Assembly: GCF_000426885.1 (NCBI RefSeq)
Contig: NZ_AUGF01000001.1
Location: 94,229-158,228, forward strand
DNA from: Moraxella caprae DSM 19149
Lineage (GTDB): Bacteria; Pseudomonadota; Gammaproteobacteria; Pseudomonadales; Moraxellaceae
Length of the DNA: 64,000 bases
Reading direction: 5' to 3'
This document shows, piece after piece, positions 54,558 through 64,000 of the stretch. How positions within the stretch are numbered: position 1 is the stretch's first letter; the number at the start of each line of letters is the position of its first letter. Position numbers and translations under genes: made by a program. The notes under the pieces were generated by a model. That model had not been told where the DNA came from, made no database searches, and saw only the letters and a program-made list of their open reading frames with translations.

Positions 54558-56756
54558 TTAGGTCAGCATCTGATACAGTCGCATGATACTAGGATAGCCC
54601 AGCACTTGGCGTAGCTTCATGATACCTTCTTCTAAATGAGCTCGGGAACGCACCACCACCTGTATAAAGGTCGCCCCGACCCCACCGCCTGATTTCTCAT
54701 CTGCCTTGACAGACGTCTGCTCAATACCAATGTTCAAATCTCGCAACTCATAAATCGCCTGACTCATCTGCTCTTCATTTAGCATGGCGTGGATTTTGAG
54801 CATGGCAGGAAAATGCAGCTGTCCAATCGAGTTGGCATGGTCAAGTTTGATATCCGACTTCCAGTTGAGCTGTATGACCTGATAAGGGTTCTCAGCACGG
54901 ATGTTTTCTAGTGAATAGCATTTATGACGATGGACGGTCAGCCCTTGACGTGCCGACAAATGTCCGACGATGTTATCGCCATACATGGGATTACAACATC
55001 TGGCAAAGGTGATCTCCACACCCTTAATGCCTGCCAATAAATGCTTGGTTTGGGTAATCTCCGCCCCGTCTGCCACATCCACTTCTTCGCTAAACAGACG
55101 AGAGACGACCAACTGTGGCAGTAGTGTGCCTGTGGCGATTTGTAGGAAAATCTCGCTTTGACTTGCCACGCCACGCCATGCCAAAATATCCGCCCAATCC
55201 CGCTCGGATAAGTCATCTAGTGTTTTATCATAAGGCTTTAAGGCACGCATCAAGGCTTCTTTGCCATAATGCTCTTTTTGGTCATGGGGCAGATGTTTTA
55301 GGAATTTTAAAATCTCATTGCGGGCTTTGTTGGTCGCCACAAAGCCAAGCCAATCTGCCTTTGGCGTGGCATTTTTATCAATATCAATGCTCACGGTATC
55401 ACCATCTGCTAGCATCAACCCAAGCTTACCATGCTCGCCATTGATGTCCGCCCCTGTGGCGATGTTGCCCACAGCAGGCCCGACCGCATAGGCAAAATCG
55501 AGTGCCGTCGCCCCACGGGGTAGCTCATAGGCACGCCCTTGGGGGCTATAACAGACGATTTTACGCTCATGCAGATAGCTCATAAGCTCATTGATGACTT
55601 TAAGCGACGTCTCCGCATCTTCGCCTTCGACCGCCGCCAAATCCTTCATGTTACGCAAACTTGCCTGTATCACCGACTGACTGATGTCATTTTTGCTATT
55701 GCCAAGTACGCCCAAGCGAGACGCTTCTTTCATGCGTGCGGTCATGAGCGTGACTTTAATGAAGTTATAATCTTTTTGATAAATCAGCGACAGCGACTGA
55801 TTGCCCCCTGCTAAGGGTTTACGGATATTGTCCTGAATGTTACGGTCAGCGATTTCAAACTTTTGGATAAGATGATACGCCAACTTATCACACGCCCCGA
55901 TGTCTTCTAGCACCACCTCAAAATCATATTGGCGAATCAAGCGATTGGCTTGTCCACGGTTTTTAAAGAACTGCCGATACATGCTTGTGCGGTTGTCCAG
56001 CACCTGCACATGTCCTTTTAGGTTTAGATATCCTAGCAGGTTTTGTAGATAAGTGCTAATCTCAATCTTTTGAAAATTACGCCCCAAACCATGTTGCAAC
56101 AACTTGTCATTAAATTTGTTGTACATGACAGGGTTAAGGTTACGATAACACAAAAGCTCGATGTAGTCAGCGATGTCGTTTAGCCCCATAATGCGCGCGA
56201 ACGGCACATAAAAATCCAACGTCTCACGAGCGGTTGATTTTTGTTTTTCTTCTCGTACCGCATCCATGGTACTCATGTTATGCAAGCGGTCAGACAGCTT
56301 GATGATGAGTACACGGGGGTCTATGAGCGTGGCATTTAAAATCTTATGAAAAGTCGCTGCCTGTGACTGCTGTTTGCTCATGTTGCCCGATTTTAGCTTA
56401 GTTACGCCATCCACCAGTCGTGCCACCGTCTCGCCAAACTCACTTGCCACCAGCTCATCGGTAACTTCGGTGTCTTCTACCGTGTCATGCAAAATCGCAG
56501 CAATGATAGAATCTTTATCAAGTGAGAACCCTGCCAAAATCTCCGCTACCGCAATGGGATGCGTGATGTACGGCTCGCCCGATTTGCGTTTGTCCTTGAT
56601 GTGTGCCATGTCGCCAAAATGGCACGCCCGTAGCACGTCCGCCCGCTCTTTGGCATCTAAGTAGCTGACCGCATTCATCAGGCTGTCTTTGGCTTCATCC
56701 ACCAAAGGATGACTAAAACGTGTGGGGATATTATCGGCGTGGTAGTTGGCTAACAT
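54558..56756 (-). CDS. spoT: SpoT-type (p)ppGpp hydrolase with degenerate synthetase domain
   Basis: The 732-aa long RelA/SpoT homologue: HD hydrolase intact ('YITHPIAVAEIL' with H66, 'ILHDTVEDTEVTD' with H90-D91, 'IKLSDRLHNM'); TGS domain ('CYSPQGRAYELPRGATALDFAYAVG'); C-terminal ACT domain. The central synthetase domain has lost its usual motifs (where RxKxxxSIxxKM is expected it reads 'RTSMYRQFFKN', and the EVQIRT motif reads 'KVTLMTARM'). It should therefore only degrade alarmone; SpoT of Acinetobacter, in the same family, is described as a monofunctional hydrolase. Separated from rpoZ by repeat copy D and a terminator. Confidence 0.92.
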   Translation of the reverse strand: MLANYHADNIPTRFSHPLVDEAKDSLMNAVSYLDAKERADVLRACHFGDMAHIKDKRKSGEPYITHPIAVAEILAGFSLDKDSIIAAILHDTVEDTEVTDELVASEFGETVARLVDGVTKLKSGNMSKQQSQAATFHKILNATLIDPRVLIIKLSDRLHNMSTMDAVREEKQKSTARETLDFYVPFARIMGLNDIADYIELLCYRNLNPVMYNKFNDKLLQHGLGRNFQKIEISTYLQNLLGYLNLKGHVQVLDNRTSMYRQFFKNRGQANRLIRQYDFEVVLEDIGACDKLAYHLIQKFEIADRNIQDNIRKPLAGGNQSLSLIYQKDYNFIKVTLMTARMKEASRLGVLGNSKNDISQSVIQASLRNMKDLAAVEGEDAETSLKVINELMSYLHERKIVCYSPQGRAYELPRGATALDFAYAVGPAVGNIATGADINGEHGKLGLMLADGDTVSIDIDKNATPKADWLGFVATNKARNEILKFLKHLPHDQKEHYGKEALMRALKPYDKTLDDLSERDWADILAWRGVASQSEIFLQIATGTLLPQLVVSRLFSEEVDVADGAEITQTKHLLAGIKGVEITFARCCNPMYGDNIVGHLSARQGLTVHRHKCYSLENIRAENPYQVIQLNWKSDIKLDHANSIGQLHFPAMLKIHAMLNEEQMSQAIYELRDLNIGIEQTSVKADEKSGGGVGATFIQVVVRSRAHLEEGIMKLRQVLGYPSIMRLYQMLT

Positions 56757-56796
56757 GATTGGTTTGGCTCGGTAGTGTGTTGGTTGGTTGTTTAAT

Positions 56797-57004
56797 TAGG
56801 GCGTGCCTACCCTTTATAACACTATTTACAATATAGAAATATTGTGAAAATAAATCAATCGTTTTTGCATGAAAAATGGCTAAATCTTGTGGCTCGAAGT
56901 CAAAAACTTGTCTGATAGAAGACTCACAGCCTCAAGTTTTTTCCTTGAAAAACGTGCGATTTTTCGTGATTTTCATTGCAAATACAAAAGGCAGGCACGC
57001 CCTA
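56797..57004. repeat. Dispersed repeat family 1, copy D (short form)
   Basis: 208 bp, ends TAGGGCGTGCCTACC and GGCAGGCACGCCCTA; nearly identical to copy A and without the inner palindrome. It sits in the 450-bp gap between spoT and rpoZ. The rest of the gap (57005-57161) is AT-rich with no gene seen. Confidence 0.85.
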
Positions 57005-57161
57005 ACAAAAAGCTCTTGAAGTGGGGCATGATTTTATCTAAAAAAATCCCCAATCCGAACCTTATAATTAATCAGTTTTTCGTTAAATTGTCAAGGGAAA
57101 ATTATCCGTTTTTATGGAGTTATTTTTATGATAAAATCAGAAAGTTTAATGAATGACAAAA

Positions 57162-57190
57162 CAAAAAACCACGCCAAAAGCATGGTTTTT
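57162..57190 (-). terminator. Rho-independent terminator after rpoZ
   Basis: Minus strand: AAACCATGC-TTTTG-GCGTGGTTT then TTTGTTTT; 9-bp stem with one T-G pair, 17 nt beyond the rpoZ stop. Confidence 0.85.
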
Positions 57191-57206
57191 AGGACTGTAT
57201 ATGATT

Positions 57207-57467
57207 TTAAAAACCATTAGCCGTTGGATCAAACGGTGGCGGTTCTTTTTTCACATACACTTCTTCGGGCTTATCTAAAATCGCACGGGTCACATGACCA
57301 TCGGCAATCTCACGCAGAGCAAGCACGGTTGGCTTGTCGCCTTCGGGAGTCACCAACGGGTCGGCACGCCCTGTGGCAAGCTGACGTGCTCGTCTTGATG
57401 CCACCAAAATCAAATCAAAACGGTTATCCACCGTATCCAAACAATCTTCAATCGTCACTCGTGCCAT
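57207..57467 (-). CDS. rpoZ: RNA polymerase omega subunit
   Basis: The 86-aa protein begins [30 protein letters not shown], diagnostic for omega, which assists RNA polymerase assembly and ppGpp sensing. Order gmk-rpoZ-spoT is conserved as in E. coli. Confidence 0.96.
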   Translation of the reverse strand: MARVTIEDCLDTVDNRFDLILVASRRARQLATGRADPLVTPEGDKPTVLALREIADGHVTRAILDKPEEVYVKKEPPPFDPTANGF

Positions 57468-57553
57468 AAATCACACTCTTTACATTGATAACAATCTATT
57501 ATTATAACAGATTTTTACCATTTTAAAAGTGGAAAATTAAGGTTTGACACACC

Positions 57554-58186
57554 CTAACTTACCAATAACTGACTGATTAATTTTTCATGGCGTGCCGTTT
57601 GCTTGTCGATGGCAAGGCGATAAGCAGTGATGATGGATTTTATCTCAGATAATGCCACATCAAAATCATCATTAATCACCACATAGTCAAAGTTCACATA
57701 CTCTTGCATCTCACGCACCGCCCCTGCCAGTCTGGTCTCGATGACCTTTGTGGCATCTTGGTTGCGATTCATCAGACGGCTACGCAGGGCTTCACGGCTT
57801 GGCGGTAGGATAAAAATCATCACCGCTTGAGGAATGAGTTTTTTGACTTGCAGAGCCCCTTGCCAATCAATCTCCAAAATCACGTCCATGCCTGCACTGA
57901 GCAAATCATTGACCGCCGTCTTACTAGTGCCATAATAATTACCAAACACTTCAGCATGCTCCAAAAACTCACTCTCCCCCACCAAGCGGATGAACTCATC
58001 TCTATTGGTAAAATAATAATGCTCGCCATCAATCTCACCACGTCTGGGTTCACGGGTGGTGTGCGAGACACTGACCACGAGATTTTTGGTGGTGGCAAGT
58101 AGCTCCTTGACCAGTGAAGTCTTGCCTGTGCCTGAGGCGGCGGTGATGATAAAAAGCGTGCCTTGGGTGGGGTTTGTGTTCGTCAT
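57554..58186 (-). CDS. gmk: Guanylate kinase
   Basis: Phosphorylates GMP to GDP. The 210 aa start at ATG 58186 ([14 protein letters not shown]); a frame extended to 58237 adds unlike residues. P-loop '[11 protein letters not shown]', GMP-binding '[22 protein letters not shown]', lid and '[11 protein letters not shown]' present. Upstream of rpoZ. Confidence 0.95.
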   Translation of the reverse strand: MTNTNPTQGTLFIITAASGTGKTSLVKELLATTKNLVVSVSHTTREPRRGEIDGEHYYFTNRDEFIRLVGESEFLEHAEVFGNYYGTSKTAVNDLLSAGMDVILEIDWQGALQVKKLIPQAVMIFILPPSREALRSRLMNRNQDATKVIETRLAGAVREMQEYVNFDYVVINDDFDVALSEIKSIITAYRLAIDKQTARHEKLISQLLVS

Positions 58187-58300
58187 GATGATTTCGCCAA
58201 ATGATGATGATTGACAAATTATAGCACAAATTGTCATATCCTAAAACGACAAATTATGATAAAGTAAGCCGTTTGATGTTGAGTTATTTGGAAATCTTTC

Positions 58301-59233
58301 ATGCAAATTCTACTTGCCAATCCCCGTGGCTTTTGTGCTGGCGTTGACCGTGCCATTGCCATTGTTAATGAAGCTTTATGCCGTTTTAATCCGCCCATTT
58401 ATGTCCGCCATGAAGTCGTCCACAACAAATTTGTGGTTGAAGATTTGGCTCGTCGTGGGGCGGTGTTTGTCGAAGAGCTGGACGAAGTGCCTGATGGGGC
58501 GATTGTGATTTTCTCGGCTCATGGCGTATCCAAAGCAGTCGAAGACGAAGCGACACGCCGTGATTTGACCGTGTTTGATGCCACCTGCCCTTTGGTTACC
58601 AAGGTGCATATTGAAGTGGGTAAATTTGCCAAAGGCGGTATGGATGCCATTCTTATCGGACACGCAGGACACCCTGAGGTGGAGGGTACGATGGGGCGGT
58701 TTGACACGAGTTTCGGCGGTCGCATTCATCTGGTCGAAGATGTGGATGACGTGGCAAACTTAGACTTTGGGGCGGACAAAGAGCTTGCGTTTGTTACTCA
58801 AACCACCCTATCCATGGACGACACCGCCCAAGTGATAGACGCCCTAAAAGATAAATTCCCCCAAATCAACGCCCCAAGAAAAGACGACATTTGCTACGCC
58901 ACCCAAAACCGTCAAGATGCGGTAAAATCTTTGGCAAAAGAATGTCAAATCGTCCTCGTGGTCGGTTCGCCTAACTCGTCCAACTCCAATCGCTTGCGTG
59001 AGCTTGCCGAACGACTGGGGGCAAAGGCGTACCTCATTGATAACGCTTCTCAGATGGATAAGGCATGGTTTGATGGCGTGGACAAAGTCGGAGTTACCGC
59101 AGGTGCGTCCGCCCCCGAAGTACTGATAAAAGAAGTGCTAGACACCTTGCAAGACTGGGGAGCAGATGCCCCCACCGAGCTGTCGGGCATTGAAGAGAAT
59201 GTTACTTTTTCTCTACCCAAGAGTTTGCGATAA
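58301..59233 (+). CDS. ispH: 4-hydroxy-3-methylbut-2-enyl diphosphate reductase
   Basis: Last step of the MEP isoprenoid pathway (HMBPP to IPP/DMAPP). The 310-aa protein keeps the three Fe-S cluster cysteines in '[11 protein letters not shown]', '[11 protein letters not shown]' and '[10 protein letters not shown]', and the catalytic '[10 protein letters not shown]'. Divergent from gmk. Confidence 0.96.
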   Translation: MQILLANPRGFCAGVDRAIAIVNEALCRFNPPIYVRHEVVHNKFVVEDLARRGAVFVEELDEVPDGAIVIFSAHGVSKAVEDEATRRDLTVFDATCPLVTKVHIEVGKFAKGGMDAILIGHAGHPEVEGTMGRFDTSFGGRIHLVEDVDDVANLDFGADKELAFVTQTTLSMDDTAQVIDALKDKFPQINAPRKDDICYATQNRQDAVKSLAKECQIVLVVGSPNSSNSNRLRELAERLGAKAYLIDNASQMDKAWFDGVDKVGVTAGASAPEVLIKEVLDTLQDWGADAPTELSGIEENVTFSLPKSLR

Positions 59234-59382
59234 TTATTAGGGCTTGTCACTAACCAGTCATAAACGAAACATCTGTTTATAATTTATCAAGCAAAATGGC
59301 GGAAAATGGTTGTCCCCACTTCTTAATTGGGCTACACTAAACCTGTAACCCACCATCAATTTTAATTAAGACAGGTACAGCC

Positions 59383-59553
59383 ATGACCCGCCAAACCGCT
59401 CATCATCAAGCCACTCATTGCACTCGCCCTGCCATCATGACCGTCATTCATGGCGACAAGACACACACCATCAGTAACGACATGATTGTCCAAACCCTAG
59501 CCAAATTAACCACGCCCATCAAGCAAGCAACGCCCAGACGATGTGTAGCATAA
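59383..59553 (+). CDS. Possible small protein (56 aa)
   Basis: Open frame MTRQTAHHQATHCTRPAIMT... ending RRCVA, with ACAGG 7 nt before the ATG. GC-rich codons like neighbouring genes and His/Thr-rich composition. Family not recognised. It is the only candidate gene in the 333-bp gap between ispH and the acyltransferase. Confidence 0.4.
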   Translation: MTRQTAHHQATHCTRPAIMTVIHGDKTHTISNDMIVQTLAKLTTPIKQATPRRCVA

Positions 59554-59566
59554 GGGTTTTGTCATC

Positions 59567-60943
59567 TTATTCTTTTGGCAACAGTCTTTCAAACACCAAC
59601 AATTCCTGCTCCAAAAACTCAATCAGCTGTTCAATGTGTGGCAAAGCACTTTGGCAAGCGGTAATGCCAAAATCTATCTTGTCTTGATAATTGGTTAGCG
59701 TGATGTTCAAAGCCTGCCCATCTAATAGCACCGACGCAGGGAAAATCCCCGTCAGTCTTGCCCCATTAAGGTACAATGGCGTATTATCCCCTGGTACATT
59801 TGAGATGATGAGATTAAAGGCTTGGCGGGTCGGCATCACCCCCGTGCTTAGGTTAGCAAATGCCATGCCATAAGTAAGCAGGCTATAATTAATGACCTGT
59901 GCCTGATTCATGCGAGAAAATCGCTGTTTGCCATCATCCACGCTTGCCTTGATGGTCAAAAGACGCTCGGCAGGGTCGGATTTGTGCGTGGCAAGGTTGG
60001 TGAGAATGAAAGAGAGCTGATTGCCCATGGCACTTTTATCACGGCGAAGCGATATCGGCACAAAGGCGATGAGTGGCTTGGCAGGCAGGGCATCTTGGGC
60101 AAGTAGATATTCACGCAACGCCCCTGCACAGATGGCAAGCAGGACATCATTGGTCGTCGCCCCAAAATGCTCGGCAATCTTTGCAAACCGCCCTTTTTTA
60201 AACGAGACAAACGACAGCTGACGTGAACTGCTGATTTTTTGATTTAAGATAGACTTGGGGGCATCAAAGGTACTGGTAAAATGCGGATTCTTTTCCCCAA
60301 AGTGATTTTTGACACTATTAACCAGCTCTCGCCCCACAGGATAGATGGTGGCAAGCTGTTCTTTGATGATTTTTAGGGGCGGTTTGTGAATGGGTAAGAT
60401 GGCGTTGATTTGACTGCGGTATTTGGTGGATAACGACCAAAACGGGGCGGTCATCTTCTCTGTTTTGGACGCTGAGAGCGACATTTGAAGCAGTCGCATA
60501 CCAGCAATGCCATCTGCCATGGCGTGATGAATCTTTAAAAACAAGGCAAAGCGAGCGTTACCACCATCGTAAGCAGGGGCAAGCCCATCGATGAGATGAA
60601 ATTCCCACAACGGCTTGGCTCTGTCCAACATCAGCCCATGCTCACGTGAGATATAGTTCGTCAGCTCTCGTGTGCCACCGGGTTTGGGTAGGGCGACATG
60701 GCGGAAATGATGATTAACATCAAAATCCCCATCTGGCTCCCAAAACAGCCCCTTGCTTAGCACTTGGTTAAAAGGAAAGCTTGGCTTGGTGCGTGTCACT
60801 TCAATGTCTGATACCAACTTTGTCAAAAAATCATCACCCGCCCCGTCAGGCACCTCAAAAATACACAAACCTGAAACGTGCATCGGCTCTTTACGAGTTT
60901 CAAGCATTAAAAATACATGGTCAATGGCATTTAAAGCACGCAC
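59567..60943 (-). CDS. Wax ester synthase/diacylglycerol acyltransferase family
   Basis: The 458-aa protein starts at GTG 60943 (AAGGA 7 nt upstream). Active-site HHxxxDG is 'HHAMADG' at residues 139-145; the C-terminal 'NLIISNVPGDNTPLYLNGARL' matches the family NVPGP segment. Such enzymes esterify fatty alcohols or diacylglycerol for storage lipid, as in Acinetobacter. The substrate is not fixed by sequence. Confidence 0.88.
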   Translation of the reverse strand: MRALNAIDHVFLMLETRKEPMHVSGLCIFEVPDGAGDDFLTKLVSDIEVTRTKPSFPFNQVLSKGLFWEPDGDFDVNHHFRHVALPKPGGTRELTNYISREHGLMLDRAKPLWEFHLIDGLAPAYDGGNARFALFLKIHHAMADGIAGMRLLQMSLSASKTEKMTAPFWSLSTKYRSQINAILPIHKPPLKIIKEQLATIYPVGRELVNSVKNHFGEKNPHFTSTFDAPKSILNQKISSSRQLSFVSFKKGRFAKIAEHFGATTNDVLLAICAGALREYLLAQDALPAKPLIAFVPISLRRDKSAMGNQLSFILTNLATHKSDPAERLLTIKASVDDGKQRFSRMNQAQVINYSLLTYGMAFANLSTGVMPTRQAFNLIISNVPGDNTPLYLNGARLTGIFPASVLLDGQALNITLTNYQDKIDFGITACQSALPHIEQLIEFLEQELLVFERLLPKE

Positions 60944-61078
60944 GTGTTATCCTTAATTGATGAAATTATTTATAAATGGGTTAGAATGACAGTTTAATGA
61001 CATGAGTAAAAATATGATTAGTATAACAAATTTTTGTAAAAAATTTTATCAATCCATGACTATTTTTAAAAAATTTTT

Positions 61079-61346
61079 TAGAGTGTGCCTGCCTTTGGTA
61101 TTTGCAATGAAAATCACGAAAAATCGCACGTTTTTCAAGGAAAAAACTTGAGGCTGTAAGTCTTCTATCAGACAAGTTTTTGACTTCGAGCCACAATCCG
61201 ACCACTTAACTGGGTAAATTTTAAGAGTTTTAACTTAATTTTTTAAATTAAGTGGTCGGATAACCATTTTTCATGCAAAAATTAATTTAAAATATTAGGT
61301 TTTTAACTTATTTTATAAGAATGTTATCAATGGTAGGCACGCTCTA
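61079..61346. repeat. Dispersed repeat family 1, copy E (long form)
   Basis: 268 bp, ends TAGAGTGTGCCTGCC and GGTAGGCACGCTCTA. It carries the inner palindrome TCCGACCACTTAACTGGG...TTAAGTGGTCGGA (about 61197-61261). It fills most of the 449-bp gap between the acyltransferase gene and argG; 60944-61078 is AT-rich with nothing recognised. Confidence 0.85.
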
Positions 61347-61352
61347 ATAAAA

Positions 61353-61380
61353 AAGAGCGAAACATTCAGCCCGCTCTTTT
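61353..61380 (-). terminator. Rho-independent terminator after argG
   Basis: Minus strand: AAAGAGCG ... CGCTCTTT then TTTATT; 8-bp stem 13 nt after the argG stop. Confidence 0.85.
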
Positions 61381-61392
61381 GATTGATATGAC

Positions 61393-62805
<1,413 letters not shown>

Positions 62806-62939
62806 TTAAAAATTTGGCAAATTTTCACAAAAATAGGCGAAAAATTTTTAAAAATTTGCTAAACTAGTAAAATTTAAAATAGTCATCATTTTTAAAATTG
62901 ATAACTCAGTCATCATAAAGCCATGATTGCCCTAACCCT

Positions 62940-63431
62940 ATGATAACCTTAAAAATAGACACCACCGCCCAAAGTTTGACCGTATTTGATGATGATAGGC
63001 TTATCAAAACCCTGCCTGTCTCTACCGCCAAAAATGGCACAGGACAGCTTGAAAATACAAGGTGTACGCCACTTGGTAAGCATATTATTAACAATAAAAT
63101 TGGGGGCGAACACCCCAAAAATGCCGTCTTTGTCGGGCGAGTGTTTACAGGCGAGCTTTATGATGACAAGTTGGGGCAAGCCAATCCTGACAGGGACTGG
63201 ATTTTGAGTCGGATTTTGTGGTTAAAAGGTGTGGAAAACGGCTATAATCTTGGCAAAACCGCAGACGGTGCGGTGTGCGATACCCACGCCCGATATATCT
63301 ACATTCACGGCACGCCCAATACCGAGCCTGTGGGCGTGCCGATGTCGCATGGCTGTATTCGTATGAGAAATAATGACGTAGTGTGGCTATATAATGTGGT
63401 AGATGCAGGGACACAAGTTTTAATCATTTAG
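62940..63431 (+). CDS. L,D-transpeptidase (YkuD) family protein
   Basis: The 163-aa protein has the YkuD catalytic block 'IHGTPNTEPVGVPMSHGCIRM' with H123, H137 and nucleophile C139. Enzymes of this type cross-link peptidoglycan or attach lipoproteins. It has no signal peptide in this reading, which is unusual for a periplasmic enzyme; the start at 62940 has no clear Shine-Dalgarno. Confidence 0.85.
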   Translation: MITLKIDTTAQSLTVFDDDRLIKTLPVSTAKNGTGQLENTRCTPLGKHIINNKIGGEHPKNAVFVGRVFTGELYDDKLGQANPDRDWILSRILWLKGVENGYNLGKTADGAVCDTHARYIYIHGTPNTEPVGVPMSHGCIRMRNNDVVWLYNVVDAGTQVLII

Positions 63432-63594
63432 CCTATTTATCAAAAATATTTTCATTTTTTAAAAAGGCAATTTATGAAATACACTCTACAAAATGAAAAA
63501 GTGCTACGGTTTTTCGTTTGTGGTGAGCCTGTCGAACCATGACGGAAAATAGCTCAGGGCGAACAGTTTCCGTGGTAAAATTTAATTTTGTTAG

Positions 63595-63732
63595 CTGTAT
63601 TTATTATTATTTCCTATTATCGTATTAACCGCTTGTGTCAATATTCCTCACAAATCTGATAATGAAAAACCACAAATCACACAAACCGCCCAGTCGGATA
63701 TTAGACCTCCTGCAAAACCCATTCTATGCTAA
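63595..63732 (+). pseudogene. Remnant of a lipoprotein gene cut by an IS element
   Basis: The frame 'LYLLLFPIIVLTACVNIPHK...' has a lipobox (LTAC) but no start codon (TAG precedes it). It runs into the left end of the IS at 63704. Upstream, 63475-63594 holds an ATG frame (MKYTLQNEKVL) interrupted by a sequence like the dispersed 'GGTGAGCCTGTCGAACCATG' repeat. Both ends appear lost. Confidence 0.45.
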
Positions 63733-64000
63733 AATACCTCAATGAACTACGAAGCCTCCACACACCTATCCGACACCAAATTCAAACGCTTAGTTGGCAT
63801 TGAACGCAGGGTTTTTAATGAAATGCTTGCTTGTTTAGAGCAAGCACAAGCTGCTGTACATCAAAGAGGCGGTAGAAAACTTAAAATCAGCATGCCCAAT
63901 TTGTTAATGGCAACCTTACAGTATTTTAAAGAATATCGCACCTATGAGCAGATAGCCGCTGACTTTGGCATCCATGAAAGCACACTTATCCGTAAAAGCC
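63704..64000 (+). mobile_element. IS5-type insertion sequence, left part
   Basis: The left end GACCTCCTGCAAAACCC (63704-63720) follows TA and precedes a transposase gene. The element continues past the window. The end resembles the 99-bp MITE-like element at 9054. Confidence 0.65.
63742..64000 (+). CDS. IS5-family transposase, N-terminal part
   Basis: The first 86 codons are present: MNYEASTHLSDTKFKRLVGIERRVF..., a helix-turn-helix region 'YRTYEQIAADFGIHESTLIRK' typical of IS5-type (HTH_Tnp_4/DDE_4) transposases. The DDE domain lies beyond the edge. Confidence 0.82.
   Translation, partial: MNYEASTHLSDTKFKRLVGIERRVFNEMLACLEQAQAAVHQRGGRKLKISMPNLLMATLQYFKEYRTYEQIAADFGIHESTLIRKS

Overview
The window looks like a chromosomal segment of a Moraxella-type gammaproteobacterium (family Moraxellaceae). 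This is inferred from gene content: a fused NuoCD complex I subunit, a PilU retraction ATPase, a SpoT whose synthetase half has lost its motifs, a wax-ester-synthase-like acyltransferase, a PilB-type Trx-MsrA-MsrB lipoprotein, and AT-rich gaps full of short dispersed repeats. No rRNA, tRNA or CRISPR array was seen.

Region 1 (1-18.3 kb) holds the complex I genes, all on the minus strand but broken apart: nuoA | unknown ORF | nuoB | GGCT-like gene | nuoCD | pilU | nuoEFGHIJ and the start of nuoK. Two plus-strand cassettes sit inside it. One (13.8-15.6 kb) is an AurF-type diiron oxygenase gene split by two frameshifts, coupled to a TSUP (TauE/SafE) permease. The other (8.9-11.9 kb) is the highlight: a compact microcin C-like operon. 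It has a consensus sigma-70 promoter overlapped by a Fur-box-like palindrome, a four-fold TTCAG repeat, two separate genes for the same heptapeptide MIAMAHN (each ending in Asn, each with a strong Shine-Dalgarno), an MccB-like ThiF/E1 adenylyltransferase, and an MccC-like MFS exporter. The predicted product is a peptidyl-adenylate 'Trojan horse' aimed at aspartyl-tRNA synthetase, probably induced by iron starvation. No MccE/MccF-type immunity gene is visible.

Region 2 (18.3-34.9 kb) is mostly housekeeping: purL, a FixH-like and a TraX-like protein, a CNNM/CBS membrane protein, yajC-secD-secF, and sulfate assimilation genes (cysG, cysH, a DUF934 gene, cysI). Region 3 (35-46 kb) has a YafO-like toxin-antitoxin pair, brnQ, an MscS channel, ahcY, msrAB, ogt between two copies of a MITE, ftsY, and an ABC substrate-binding lipoprotein without its permease or ATPase. 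Region 4 (46.4-50.5 kb) is an array of small secreted or lipoprotein genes with near-identical signal peptides, with a decayed gene at each end. Region 5 (50.6-64 kb) holds priA, ridA, a frameshifted M48 protease gene, spoT, rpoZ, gmk, ispH, a WS/DGAT gene, argG, an L,D-transpeptidase gene, and the left end of an IS5-type element cut by the window edge.

Two dispersed repeat families are visible. Family 1 has five copies (208-268 bp) with terminal repeats like AGGGCGTGCCTACC; three copies carry a further palindromic insert. Family 2 has three copies (about 135-150 bp) with internal GC-rich palindromes.
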